Source: Fistulifera solaris (lineage: Eukaryota > Bacillariophyta > Bacillariophyceae > Naviculales > Stauroneidaceae). Taken from it: 64,000 nucleotides of DNA. Numbering within the stretch: the first letter of the stretch is position 1; each line of letters starts with the position of its first letter. Location of the stretch: assembly GCA_030295235.1 (NCBI GenBank), contig AP026135.1, positions 612,501 through 676,500 on the forward strand. The letters are read 5' to 3'. Below are positions 43,202-53,244 of the stretch, piece by piece. Under the pieces are notes generated by a model that saw only the letters and a list, made by a program, of their open reading frames with translations, was not told the DNA's origin and did no database searches. The translations under genes and the position numbers were made by a program.

Positions 43202-45244
43202 CTATTTCAATTCAAGAGACTTGCACAACTTCATGTCAGCGTGCTTCGTCCCAAGAATGAGTGGATCATGGCGACTCTGGCAGTACTTGTGAAAGCATTC
43301 GGTGATAGTTCCATTTACAGTTTGTACACGAGCGGATCGTTGAAATTGCATGTACCCCTGTCCTACTCTTGTCACGTTCACATTGTGAGTGTCTGCCGTC
43401 CATTTCAGTATCATCTCCGTATTGCAGCCTCGCTTTCCTTGCTTCGTAAAAGAATCAGTTAAATTTGCTGCGCATCCGGCCAGGTCAAGCTTGAACACGG
43501 TGGAAAAATAACGACCGAAAATGTCCGCCACACCCCGTCGCGCCACCATACCATGATCGCACAATTCATGAGGATCCCTGGGTGGATCTCGTGCATCACA
43601 GGCAGGAATGAATAAATCGCCACCCAAGGCGACGACGCCACTGAGATGAAAGTCCCGGAACCAAAGCGAATCGTCTCGTAAAAACAGTATATAATTGTAT
43701 TGCTTTCCGCTCGCGCGCTCTCGTTCGACAGCGCTCTCCCATAGATTCTCGACGGCGCGGAACAAACGCAAAAAGTTGAGGTTACCAACTGCATTACGCG
43801 TTCTCACTTCATCGTTTCTGACGTCCAACGCTGGGAAATACTCGAGAGGGTTTTGATTGGCATATTTTTGTTGTATTTGCCGAAACATTGGGGTAACCAG
43901 CGGGTCATTATCAACATCAATCTGATCCGACACAAAAAGAGTTTGCACAGATGCTCCCACTCGGTTAACTTCGCTGATGATAGTATCCTTCAATTCTGTT
44001 CCGTCTTTCCCATTTAACAAGGGATCAGGGTGGAAACTTCCTTTGAAACGGTAAGAGTTTGTTTTGGCGGTGGTCAATGACAGGTAAAGATCGACGTTGT
44101 GACTTTGTCTCACCAGTGGCGCAAGCACATGTTCGACATTGGAACTGAACATGAACCTCTGATACGTTCCGGCTATAACGACGGCCACTCGAAAATTTTC
44201 ATAGTTGGGACCATAGCAGATATCAAGAGCTTGGAAATACCAGTGACAATCTGGCCTAGCGATGTGCACAGTGGGCCTATTGTCTTTGAAGAATATTTGG
44301 TCGCCGTTTGGGAGTTTTTTCGACACGGATACCCCACTGGCATCTAGAGCACGTCCAAAGCTTACTTGATCGCGATCCGAGAAGCAGTGAATTTCATCTA
44401 GCCAAGAGCAGCCCAGATCTGGAATGTACTTTTTACATCTTACTGTTCGCATGTCCCAAACCATGAGAGCGCTATCGATGAGCGTCCTGTCGAGAAACAT
44501 CGTCCCATCGATACGTGGCTCTGCTTCGTAGTGCTGGAGCATGAGCTGGCATTGATCTACCAGAGTTTCCAGTCTGTCGGAAACGGTGGGTCGCTTGATG
44601 GCAGCGTCGACAACAGCCCCGCAGTGCGCCTTGTACTCCGGAAACTCCAAGTCTTCCCACCTATTTCCCATACTGGAGTCGTGAATCGGTTGACTCATCA
44701 TGCTAGCACAAGTATCAAGTCGCTGCACTGTCTTGTTGAAGTAATCCATGTAGCTGTGGGGAAGTACCTTTTTAGAAAGTAATTTCGTGTCGCGCCATAT
44801 CACTCGTTCCGCCCAAGGAAATAAATCCAGCGGACTCATTTTTAGAATTTTCACATTGCGCCGCATAGCTTTGTAGGGCATTTTTGAGCCGTCTACTCGA
44901 ATGACGTATTCATTGTTGCGCAACGTTTCGATCGCGTGGCTCGTCGGATAACTTGGAGACACCGCGTATGTCGGGGTTGCAAGTGCCGGAAAGAGGCCAG
45001 GGGACATCTTTCTCCGGTGACAAGCAAATACGAGACTCGAGGACAGTTTTATCTTGTCGAAATATCCCTGGTGCTGATATGAATGTGCTCGAATGAAACA
45101 TCGTCAGGTCATCATAGATACGCGATGATGTATGAGCGATGTGATAACAGAACCAGAAAAGTATCAGTAGGCACAGCAGAATGGTTACACCGAGAGAGGT
45201 GAAAATGATTTGATGAAATGAAAATCTTTTTCAAAAGACCTCAT
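43202..45244 (-). CDS. TOD1/MUCI70-like glycosyltransferase, type II membrane protein (probable frameshifts)
   Basis: The intact frame from ATG 45007 gives 601 aa. It holds a domain with LFPWAERVIWRDTKL, MFLDRTLIDSALMVWDMRT and EIHCFSDRDQVSFGRALD, matching TOD1/MUCI70 (DUF616) proteins. A second glycosyltransferase-like part follows, with YNYILFLRDDSLWF and CNTEMILKW. Upstream in other frames a membrane segment (TILLCLLILFWFCYHI) precedes this frame. Starting at ATG 45244 and allowing two compensating one-base indels, near 45190 and 45065, gives about 680 aa with a type II Golgi anchor. In plants, TOD1-like proteins act in Golgi glycan synthesis. The substrate here is unknown, and the 5' end is the least certain part. 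Confidence 0.65.
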
Positions 45245-45739
45245 GCCTCGTGAGCTTCCTTTGCTGCTCGATTGTTTTGTGAAGAAAACAAAAAAAAAAC
45301 GAGTGAAAAATCGGATCCGTTTATCGGAGTCGCGTAAGAGCAAATCCGTTACAGTGGTGATTACTGTATTATTTATTTTTTATTTATTGTTTATGTGTGC
45401 CTCTCGTTTTCTATATACATCACTTCGTGCCTTATAGTGGGAGTCATTATTTTTTTCGGGTCAAGGGTCAAGGGTCGGGGTTCCAACGACGTACAGACAT
45501 TTTTCAAGCTCCAACCGTAAGATAAACCGCAAGGAAAAAGCGTCATCGAGCGAGGTAAACGGTGGTCCCTACAAAGTAATCACCAAAGTCACGCAAAAAA
45601 AAGTCGTCAATGGTTCAACGCATAGTCTCTAGAGAATCTTGTTATATCATTTGCGATAATTGACAACCGAGAATTATTATCCCATAACCTCCTATTTTCA
45701 CAATAATACTCCAGGATCAGCCAAGGCGCCGCAGAAACA

Positions 45740-47659
45740 ATGAGCGAAGGCACCTACACTTCATCGGCACGCGTCGCCTGCCGTACCTTTCCCGACAGTG
45801 ACATCGAAGCCGCCCTGCACTTTTGTCAGCAACACGAGCAATTGTGTCCATTCATGGGGACGTCGAATGATCGCTTGGTCAAAATGGGCCGTAGTATGCG
45901 CAGTCTTCTTGATTTACTCGAGGGCGAACCGCTGGAATTGAGTCTCGAACGGTTGGTGCAAGAGTCACAGCTGTTGGTAAACGATTCGATTTCGTTGCAG
46001 GTTCCGCGAGTGCGATTCGGTAAGACTGACCTACAAATGCCCATTGTCACATTGGGTTGTATGCGGTTTCAACAAGAGTGGGGTCCGCGGATTACCAACA
46101 TGAACATGGTGGGCAGTGACTGTCAGGACAATCTCGTCGAAATTCTCAAATTGGCCATTCTCAAGTACGGCATGATTCATATTGAAACAGCACGAGGATA
46201 TGGTAGTAGCGAGCTGCAATTGGGTTGTGCCCTGAAACAACTTTTTCTGACGACGGACATTAAGCGTGAAGATCTGATCATCCAAGTGAAAGTGCGGCCA
46301 ATGAAAAGTGTCATTGAGTTTAGGGAAACAATTGGAGAAAGCTTTCAGAACCTCCAAATCGACTACTGCGACTTGTTTTCGTTGCATGGCTTTAATTATG
46401 AAGAGCAAATGAAGTGGGTGTTCGGAGAGGAAAAGATGACTGTTGTGTCACAGACAGAAAAGAAAAAATGCAGAGGGCAACGACGAAGACGAGGCGAAGG
46501 ATGCGAGTACACAAGAAGCCGATGAGACATGTATGTCTGTCTTGACCGAATATATGGAAGCTGGAAAGATCAAGCATCTTGGTTTTACCACACATGGACC
46601 TACCGAACTCATTTGCCGACTCGTTGCGAAGGACGTTTTCTCCTACGCGAACATTCACTACCATTACTTTGGATCGTATACAGCTACCGGGGGTCCTGAC
46701 GGAAAGGGAAACGATTTAGCGGTCAAAATGATGCAGGAACGGGGCATGGGAATCTTTATCATCAGTCCCTTTGACAAGGGAGGGGCTCTGTACAAGCCCT
46801 CCAAGAAACTTCGCTCGCTTACGTTGCCGGATATGGAGCCGATAAACTTCGGCATGAACTGGATTTGGAATCATGACAAATTAGCCGATAGCAATGCGCA
46901 ACTGCATACATTCACCATCGGAGCTGGCAGACCGTCCGATCTTGACAATGCTGCAGTTGCAGCGTATTTGCATAAAACAAGACCCGACGATATCGTAGCA
47001 AAGACAAAAGCTGTCGTAGAACGTTTGAATCGCGCCAAAAATGATGCTCTGGGGAAGGATTTTGCGGATCACTGGTGGAAAGGACTGCCGAAAGCTTATC
47101 AGTGCAAATCTTTGATCGAGCACAACCAGATTGTATGGATCTATACAGTGATTAAGGCGTACGGAATGCTTGAATTTGGAAAGATGAGGTATGCCTCTTT
47201 GAGAGCAATTCTTCCAAGTGGAATGCAACCTCTTCGGCAGAAGAGAACATTGAAAAGAATATTGGCAAGGACCCTTGGGGATTTGTTCCCGGACTTGCGC
47301 TCGATCCGAAGAGGGATTATGCCGACGAACTTGTAGGTGTACCTGAAGAAAACAAATTGAGGGTCAGACAAGCACAAGAATGCGTCATCAAATGGTGCAG
47401 CAAGGATCCACCCGTCATCGAGCCTAAGAAGAGTTGGCCGAACATTCGTCGGATGTCAAACATGCTCTCGCGAAAGCCGAAAGCAAATCCAAGTCAAGCT
47501 GGGGAAAACGGTGAAAACGGAGATGGTACAAGTGAGGTATTCATCGAGGAGGATTTCACCATCAAGCCGGACTGGGAAACATCGTATGATATGCGTCCTT
47601 GGCCCGACTATCCTGATCAGCCAAAAGGGAGTAGATCATTGCCATTTAAATGCTTCTAG
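45740..47659 (+). CDS. Aldo/keto reductase-like protein (COG1453 type, two frameshifts)
   Basis: Read through, this is about 639 aa. Residues 1-90 are a helical extension. The AKR barrel starts at PRVRFGKTDLQMPIVTLGCM, with IHIETARGYGSSELQLG, a Lys in IIQVKVRP, a His in FSLHGFNYEE, and later HLGFTTHGP and GMGIFIISPFDKGG. The C-terminal extension of about 180 aa has CVIKWC and ends near PKGSRSLPFKCF. The frame breaks at an A6 run near 46470 (one extra) and a TTT near 47197 (one missing). The catalytic Asp of the AKR tetrad is Glu in HIETARGYG. COG1453-type AKRs are predicted NAD(P)H oxidoreductases. No presequence is seen, so it is probably cytosolic. Confidence 0.8.
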
Positions 47660-47725
47660 TGTCCCTAATTATTCATTTCTAGTTCACTCTGGTGATAGGA
47701 CGGTTGCCGGTAATTAAAGTTTACT

Positions 47726-49888
47726 TTAGAGCAAAGTTTCCTTACGTCCGTAATCATTATTGTTATCACCAGCTTGACGACAAAGATCGATTCCATGTAC
47801 TCCCTCGCAGCCCTTTGGAGTGAACCAAACCAAACTGAATCGTTCCCCTTTGAACGGCATTGTCCAATGTCTCTGTGTCCATCCATTGAATTCGACAGCT
47901 TTATAGCGAATATCCTTTTTCTCTCCCTCCACAACAAGTTCACCACCAGCGTAAGTCCCAAGCCCCACGATCAAGCTCGTGCTTTGGCCAGCACCAGCTC
48001 CGCTGTCAGTATGAGGGCGAAATTGGGCGTTCCGATTGATTGCAATGGTACTGCTCGGTTCTCTGTCTGGTCTCAAAACCATCTCGAGTTCAAAAGCTGC
48101 TTTCATCAGCTCTGGGAAAAGAGAATTTCCCTTGGGCTGAATGCATCGATCACCGGGCATGGCTCCAACGGAAAAACTACCCGACGCCCCGCCTTCTCCT
48201 TCGGCAAATATGTAGGCGGAAGAACGTTGACCCTTGTTATTTTTAGCTTTACCATGCGCGTCCGCCAAAGAATTCGGAAGAAAATCCTCGTCTGTAGCAT
48301 TTGGATCGGTCAAACTGGAAATCATAACCATTTGTCGCTTGGGAGTCGTGCTCGGCCATAACCCACTTGCATCCGCTTCCCGTAGACAACGCAGCACTTT
48401 CTCAAATACAGCCGGTACAGTAGGATCTACCAAGTTGAGTGAAGGAATGAGTTCCGACACTTCTGCAGCCGACTTACGGCTTACAACGAGAGAAGCCTGT
48501 TTCCATTGTCGATACTCTTCTAACTGTTGGTTGGCTCTTTGCGACCACGGCTCAAGCACAGTTTCGGTCCATTCACGCTCCGCAAGCAGTCGCCCATCCT
48601 CATCGAACCCACCCGTCAACCATGCCCGCGCAACTCGCTCGCGCACCAGGTCTTTCCAGTACTCGTATCTTTTTATCGTATTAGCATCATTCCATCCTTC
48701 ACTAAAACGATCGGCAATGCGAGGGCTTAATACCGCCTTGACTTTCCCTTCCCAGTTTACATAATAAGCTTCACCGGCAATCATGCCCATCGATGGTGCT
48801 GCTGGGGTGGGAATCAAACTTCCGTACTTCTCATCAAACAAACACTCGACCATATCTTGATCTACTAACCCGCGAGCCAGGGCTAAAAATACCCCGATGA
48901 CACGGCACACTTGACCGTGCAAGAACAAATCACCCGTGAGTGACAACACCAGAAAGGGACGGCGTTCACCGTCGAAACGAATCGTTGCCCGGTGATAAAC
49001 ACGATCCATCCGTCGATATGCCACATATTCATGCGCCATGCACGATGGGGTGAAATTGTGAAAACGCCTTCTTTTGAGCAAATTTGTCTTGGGCTTATTG
49101 CCATTCTTACTTTTTTGCTGACTTTTGGGTCGCTTCGACTGTTGCTCTCGTTCCATCTTTTTCGCGCTGGAATCATGTTCGTCCGCGTCCATGGGTATAA
49201 TTTGTGTAGTAAGACTCTGCATTTTTCGTTTAAGCCCAAACAAATACTTCACAGTGGCCAGTGTCGGATAGTCTCGTCCTACCTTTGAAACGTATTCCGA
49301 CGTCTCCGTAAAGTCCGGAAGCGTGTCGAAGAACTCATCACGAGACATGTTCTCAATATTGCTACAATACAGAAAATCCAAGGGAAGCATATATTCCACA
49401 CGACGATGTGTGACATCGATTTCGGCATTGAAGGTCCCCCCTTTTCCTTTCATTTCGTGACGGCCTATCAAATAAATTCCCTCGGGCTCCAGTTGGGTAT
49501 TCATTCTATCAATCCAGTTATCCACTGGTTCCAGTATAGAGGGTAGACGTGTCGCTAACACTTCCGATATGACACCGCCCGTCCCCTCATCTTGCTTGAC
49601 GAGTTGCGTGCGACGTCCTATGTTCGCGTACGATCGATTGATTTTATCCGGCTTGACGTCTTCTCCCTGTACAATTTTGAGCAACTTCTGGGCAGCCTCC
49701 GTCCCTTCCAGTCCACAATATCCATACAGAAGCAATACTTTGTGACGATCCTGTTCTTGAAGATACTGAAGATAACCTTGATATTCTTCTTTCGACAGAC
49801 ACTGACCGCTGGTTTCTTTGAGGTGCCGAAAGATAGCGCTTCGGGAAGGAAACTCTTCGCCACAGCCATGACATGTAGCTTTCTGCAT
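47726..49888 (-). CDS. Zinc finger - TruA/Pus1-type pseudouridine synthase - 2OG-Fe(II) dioxygenase fusion
   Basis: A single uninterrupted frame of 720 aa with three parts. Residues 6-30 form a CCHC zinc finger (CHGC...H...C). Residues about 50-400 are a TruA/Pus1-type pseudouridine synthase: VLLLYGYCGLEGTEAAQKLL, RRTQLVKQDEGTGG (candidate catalytic Asp100), IDVTHRRVEYMLPLDFLY, FHNFT at 276-280, then LSLTGDLFLHGQVCRVIGVF. Residues about 500-700 are a 2OG-Fe(II) oxygenase: FRPHTDSGAG (His626, Asp628), distal His674 in QRHWTMPF, and Arg683 in ERFSLVWFTP for 2-oxoglutarate. The fusion suggests two-step modification of the same RNA, or coupling of tRNA or ribosome marks to hydroxylation. The substrate is unknown. 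Confidence 0.85.
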   Translation of the reverse strand: MQKATCHGCGEEFPSRSAIFRHLKETSGQCLSKEEYQGYLQYLQEQDRHKVLLLYGYCGLEGTEAAQKLLKIVQGEDVKPDKINRSYANIGRRTQLVKQDEGTGGVISEVLATRLPSILEPVDNWIDRMNTQLEPEGIYLIGRHEMKGKGGTFNAEIDVTHRRVEYMLPLDFLYCSNIENMSRDEFFDTLPDFTETSEYVSKVGRDYPTLATVKYLFGLKRKMQSLTTQIIPMDADEHDSSAKKMEREQQSKRPKSQQKSKNGNKPKTNLLKRRRFHNFTPSCMAHEYVAYRRMDRVYHRATIRFDGERRPFLVLSLTGDLFLHGQVCRVIGVFLALARGLVDQDMVECLFDEKYGSLIPTPAAPSMGMIAGEAYYVNWEGKVKAVLSPRIADRFSEGWNDANTIKRYEYWKDLVRERVARAWLTGGFDEDGRLLAEREWTETVLEPWSQRANQQLEEYRQWKQASLVVSRKSAAEVSELIPSLNLVDPTVPAVFEKVLRCLREADASGLWPSTTPKRQMVMISSLTDPNATDEDFLPNSLADAHGKAKNNKGQRSSAYIFAEGEGGASGSFSVGAMPGDRCIQPKGNSLFPELMKAAFELEMVLRPDREPSSTIAINRNAQFRPHTDSGAGAGQSTSLIVGLGTYAGGELVVEGEKKDIRYKAVEFNGWTQRHWTMPFKGERFSLVWFTPKGCEGVHGIDLCRQAGDNNNDYGRKETLL

Positions 49889-50332
49889 GCTTTTTCACCG
49901 TAATAGAATAGTGGAACAAAGCCGAAAGTAATACTCCGTAGCGTTTAAAAAGTTGGGCTTCCAATAATTTTTGACGCAGAAAAAATTCGTTTTTTTTCGG
50001 TTTTTGGTTCGCGTTTATTCGCCGTGATCCTGTGGAGCGACGGCAAGACGATGTGATCATAACGTGATGAAAATCATCATCGTCAATCACGAGTTCTGAC
50101 ACCACGCAGAGTGGTGTGTGTGTGGTTGCGAAGAAAAGTTTTGGTTGACACACATCATCATTCTTCTTTCAACTATCGTCCATTTTGGTTGTTGCTTATC
50201 ACAACATCTTTCAACGCGACGATCAACCACTGAGCCTTTTGACACCCAAGTGAATGCAAGTTCAGAGTTTGAAAATTTATTTAAGAACACCAAATTGAAA
50301 GATACAGTTCCTCATAATACTGTTCGACAAAG
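49889..50332. other. Divergent promoter region
   Basis: 444 bp between the start of the pseudouridine synthase fusion and the start of the membrane-protein gene, which are transcribed away from each other. No distinct element is recognised apart from AT-rich tracts. Confidence 0.5.
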
Positions 50333-51172
50333 ATGACCGTCCTTCTGCAACCCAGCCGTCCCGCATCGAGTGGCGAAATATCCACCTACATGACGGTAGT
50401 TCTATTTTTTGTCACGCACGGTATTGTCAATTCTCTACTACTGGCATTCAGTCCAATACGGTGTATTTACTGGAAACGGGCCGAATGCAATCAAGATGAG
50501 GCGTGGATGTTGAATTGGCTCGCGTTTGGAATGTTTCATGTCAATGTTCTCATTGCCTGTCTCGCCAAGAAAGCTCGTGGTCACGTGATTCTGGAACAGC
50601 GTCTTGTTTTTTTGGTGACTGCTCTTATTGTATCGTATCTTTCGACCGGAGTCTTTCTTCTCGATCACATCAACAAAGCCATTGCGGGAGTGCAATTGGC
50701 ATTTTATGTGGTTCTACTCGTTGTCATCATTCAGCATCAATCAACGGCTCCATTTCAGGTACCATTGCCGGCACAGTTGCGATCGAGCTCGTTTGATTTT
50801 CGCAAGCAATTCCCCATTGCGACTGTTGCAGTGGCATTGCAATGTGTCCTTTCGCTTTTCCAAGTGTGGGACATGACCTTTGGAAATGGACGATACTATT
50901 ACCTCGGAGACCTCAGTGGCAGTATCTTTAACAGTATTTCTCATGCTGCTGTCACGCAAATGTTGTGGGTGACTCTGATTTTGGGTTTCAGCATTTTATT
51001 AGCGACACCCGAACAACAAAAATTTATGTTGAAAGGCGAAGCATTTTCGTTATTCATTACGCTCGTTCTCTTATCTGGTGAGCAGGGCTCGAAAATGGAC
51101 TTGACGCAGACAAGGGCAGCATGTGTAGGAACATTCTTTAGCATGCTGATTGCACTGTTCGGATCGGCCTAA
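50333..51172 (+). CDS. Polytopic membrane protein of unknown function
   Basis: Single exon of 279 aa. About seven to eight hydrophobic segments are visible: about 18-42 (TYMTVVLFFVTHGIVNSLLL), 60-80, 90-112 (LVFLVTALIVSYLSTGVFLL), 118-135, 163-183, 205-228 (MLWVTLILGFSILL), 236-250 and 262-278. Loops are short, and a Cys pair with a Trp lies in the first (IRCIYWKRAECNQDEAW). No transporter or receptor motif is recognised. There is no cleavable signal or plastid presequence. I cannot assign a family; the topology is compatible with a small integral membrane protein of the endomembrane system. Confidence 0.65.
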   Translation: MTVLLQPSRPASSGEISTYMTVVLFFVTHGIVNSLLLAFSPIRCIYWKRAECNQDEAWMLNWLAFGMFHVNVLIACLAKKARGHVILEQRLVFLVTALIVSYLSTGVFLLDHINKAIAGVQLAFYVVLLVVIIQHQSTAPFQVPLPAQLRSSSFDFRKQFPIATVAVALQCVLSLFQVWDMTFGNGRYYYLGDLSGSIFNSISHAAVTQMLWVTLILGFSILLATPEQQKFMLKGEAFSLFITLVLLSGEQGSKMDLTQTRAACVGTFFSMLIALFGSA

Positions 51173-51806
51173 TCGAATGCAATAATCAGCATGCATTGGC
51201 AATGTGGGTTAACAAATCGTTTTTTCCATGCTGTGACTCGTTGCATGTGTTAAGATGCAACCGTAGTTTTGTAAGTAGAAACCGAATACCTTTGCCCCGA
51301 TGTTCATCAAGCGGAGACGCAAAGGAAAGAGATCATACACAAGTGTAGGTAAAGGTTTCTTGCAACTGACTGCCGACAAAATCCTTGAAATGCGTTTCTT
51401 AAATTTCCTCCCAGATTGTTCTTTTGATAGTTTAGATGATCGCCTGTTTTCCGTCTCGATAAGGTCTATTCATGGGTCGTCTTGCGAATGGAGTACGAGT
51501 GGTAGTGCGACAACACTTGGAACGAACGCGATGCGATCTCGTCGCGTTTCCACTTTTTCGCCCGCAGTTTCCGCTATTTGGCGTTTCACCACGAATGACA
51601 ATTCATTCGGAAGTCAACAAAGAAACGGAATCATAGAACAAGACTGGAAACGGAATTATCTTCCTGTGTACTAGAAACGAACCTCACAAAATGGAAACGG
51701 TGAACCGTTCGATCGAGACGGATACGATGGTTTTATTCTCACAAAAAAGCAATCAAGTGCTCGTATCCAGATATTTGCAAACCAACAATAGATTATTTAT
51801 CGAACC
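51173..51806. other. Intergenic region with an unsupported short ORF
   Basis: A plus-strand frame at 51300-51674 (124 codons) has a basic start and a Ser-rich body but no family or repeat. I do not call it a gene. Nothing else is seen. Confidence 0.4.
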
Positions 51807-52608
51807 ATGAGCATTCAGTCAGCACCCGCTCTGTCTCATTCAGGAATCCCCAACGAGAAAATTGTGCGCTCCACGCACTACTTCTCCTTCCCCGACGATC
51901 TGACGGAGACGACGGGATCGTCTTCCAACGAAGTCGGCTCGCTTTCACCAGTCGAAGCTCACGAACAGCAAGCTGAGATGAAAAACACATTCAAAGCCGT
52001 TTCCCAATCGTTTCCAGAACAAGTACCTGACAAGTTGCATGCTCCCCACTAGCATTCCTCATCGTGCGGAGGAACCATTGGTTTCCAATTGGATCGTTTC
52101 TCATGATGCTTCGAGCACTGTATTGTCTGACATTTCTTTGGAAAGCGGATACTCGTCGGGTGACGACTCAAAAGTCGACGTCTGGGACCTCCGTGACCAT
52201 CCAAGTGCTGTAGATGGTTATTGTAAGCATTCTTGGACCATTGAGGTCTACGGTCGAGATCATCTAGCCGGCGATACAGTTTGGTTTCGAGCGTTCAAGA
52301 ACGGGATAGCCGGTTACCGTGAGTGCGAAGATTGCGAAATCCTTGATTATATTGATTTGACCATCAAATCGGATCCGCGCTCGTGCTTTTATGTCAAGAC
52401 CACTTCAAATGACCAAGATTCTATTTCATTTTTCAGTTCCGATCTCATTCTTCATGCACTACACGCAATCCTTCGGCGAGCAGAATACGAAGATGGGATT
52501 GTGCTTCCAACGAAAACAGGGGGTAGCCGTAAGCGAGTCTCAAAAGGCGAGAACAAGGAGAAGAAGAGCTTCTTATCGTGGCTGTTTCGCTTCTCGTCCG
52601 ACGTTTGA
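51807..52608 (+). CDS. Unknown acidic, Ser-rich protein (one frameshift)
   Basis: Two overlapping frames join into one protein of about 266 aa if one C is removed from the CCCC run near 52045. The first frame would otherwise stop at TAG a few bases later. The N-terminal half is Ser/Glu-rich and probably disordered. The C-terminal half looks folded: HSWTIEVYGRDHLAGDTVWF, GYRECEDCEILDYIDL, then FFSSDLILHALHAILRR. It ends with a basic patch and SFLSWLFRF. No known domain is recognised and no targeting signal is seen. The continuous composition and tidy length after a single-base change support one gene over two. Confidence 0.55.
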
Positions 52609-53244
52609 AAAGGCAAACAAACGTTATCTTGTTAGATCCTTCCGCGGTCAACGTCATCTTTGTGATAGAGTCAAGTAAGACAGTCTTTTATTACTCCGTA
52701 TCCATTATCCGTCTTGTTGCAAAAGCTTATGTGACCACTCGTTTGTGTTGTGGACCCATTCAGTGACGCCTCTTTTATGTCATCCTTGTTTTCTAGGATT
52801 CGTCTCATCCCCCATTCTGGATGAAAACCTAGTCCAAGGTACATAGATTGGCCAAGGATACCTTAGCTAAAGGTTGCTGGAGGTTGGAGCCCGCTATAGA
52901 GGGATTATTCGATTATTCACCTATATCTTTATCTCAAAGCACGATAAGACTTACCAGTACGACAGTCCGACCGTTCCACCGTCTTGTATTCAGCAGTGCG
53001 TACAATGTTGGAAAGAAACGTTGTGTCGATGAGAAAAAGGTAAAGTATATTGACTGTTGCAAGGAACATGGAAAATTCCTTGAACACGTTTCTTTCTTAA
53101 CAAAAAATTGTGGCAAAATTTCATGAATTCAAAACTCGAAAACCCCGCAATTGGTTTCGTGGTTGTTTGTTGCTGCTTCGTTGTGAGGACAAAACGATCA
53201 AGAGGCACAGTTGTGATAGCATTAATCTTGCGTAAAAGATCAAG
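52609..53244. other. Intergenic region
   Basis: A small plus-strand frame (52848-53126, 92 codons) has no recognisable feature. No repeat or RNA is seen. The last 150 bp are the probable promoter of the repeat-built plastid-type protein. Confidence 0.4.

Noticed and set aside
45459-45480. GGGTCAA repeats that resemble a telomere-like tract
   Set aside because: Only about two and a half units and not the diatom telomere unit; likely chance.
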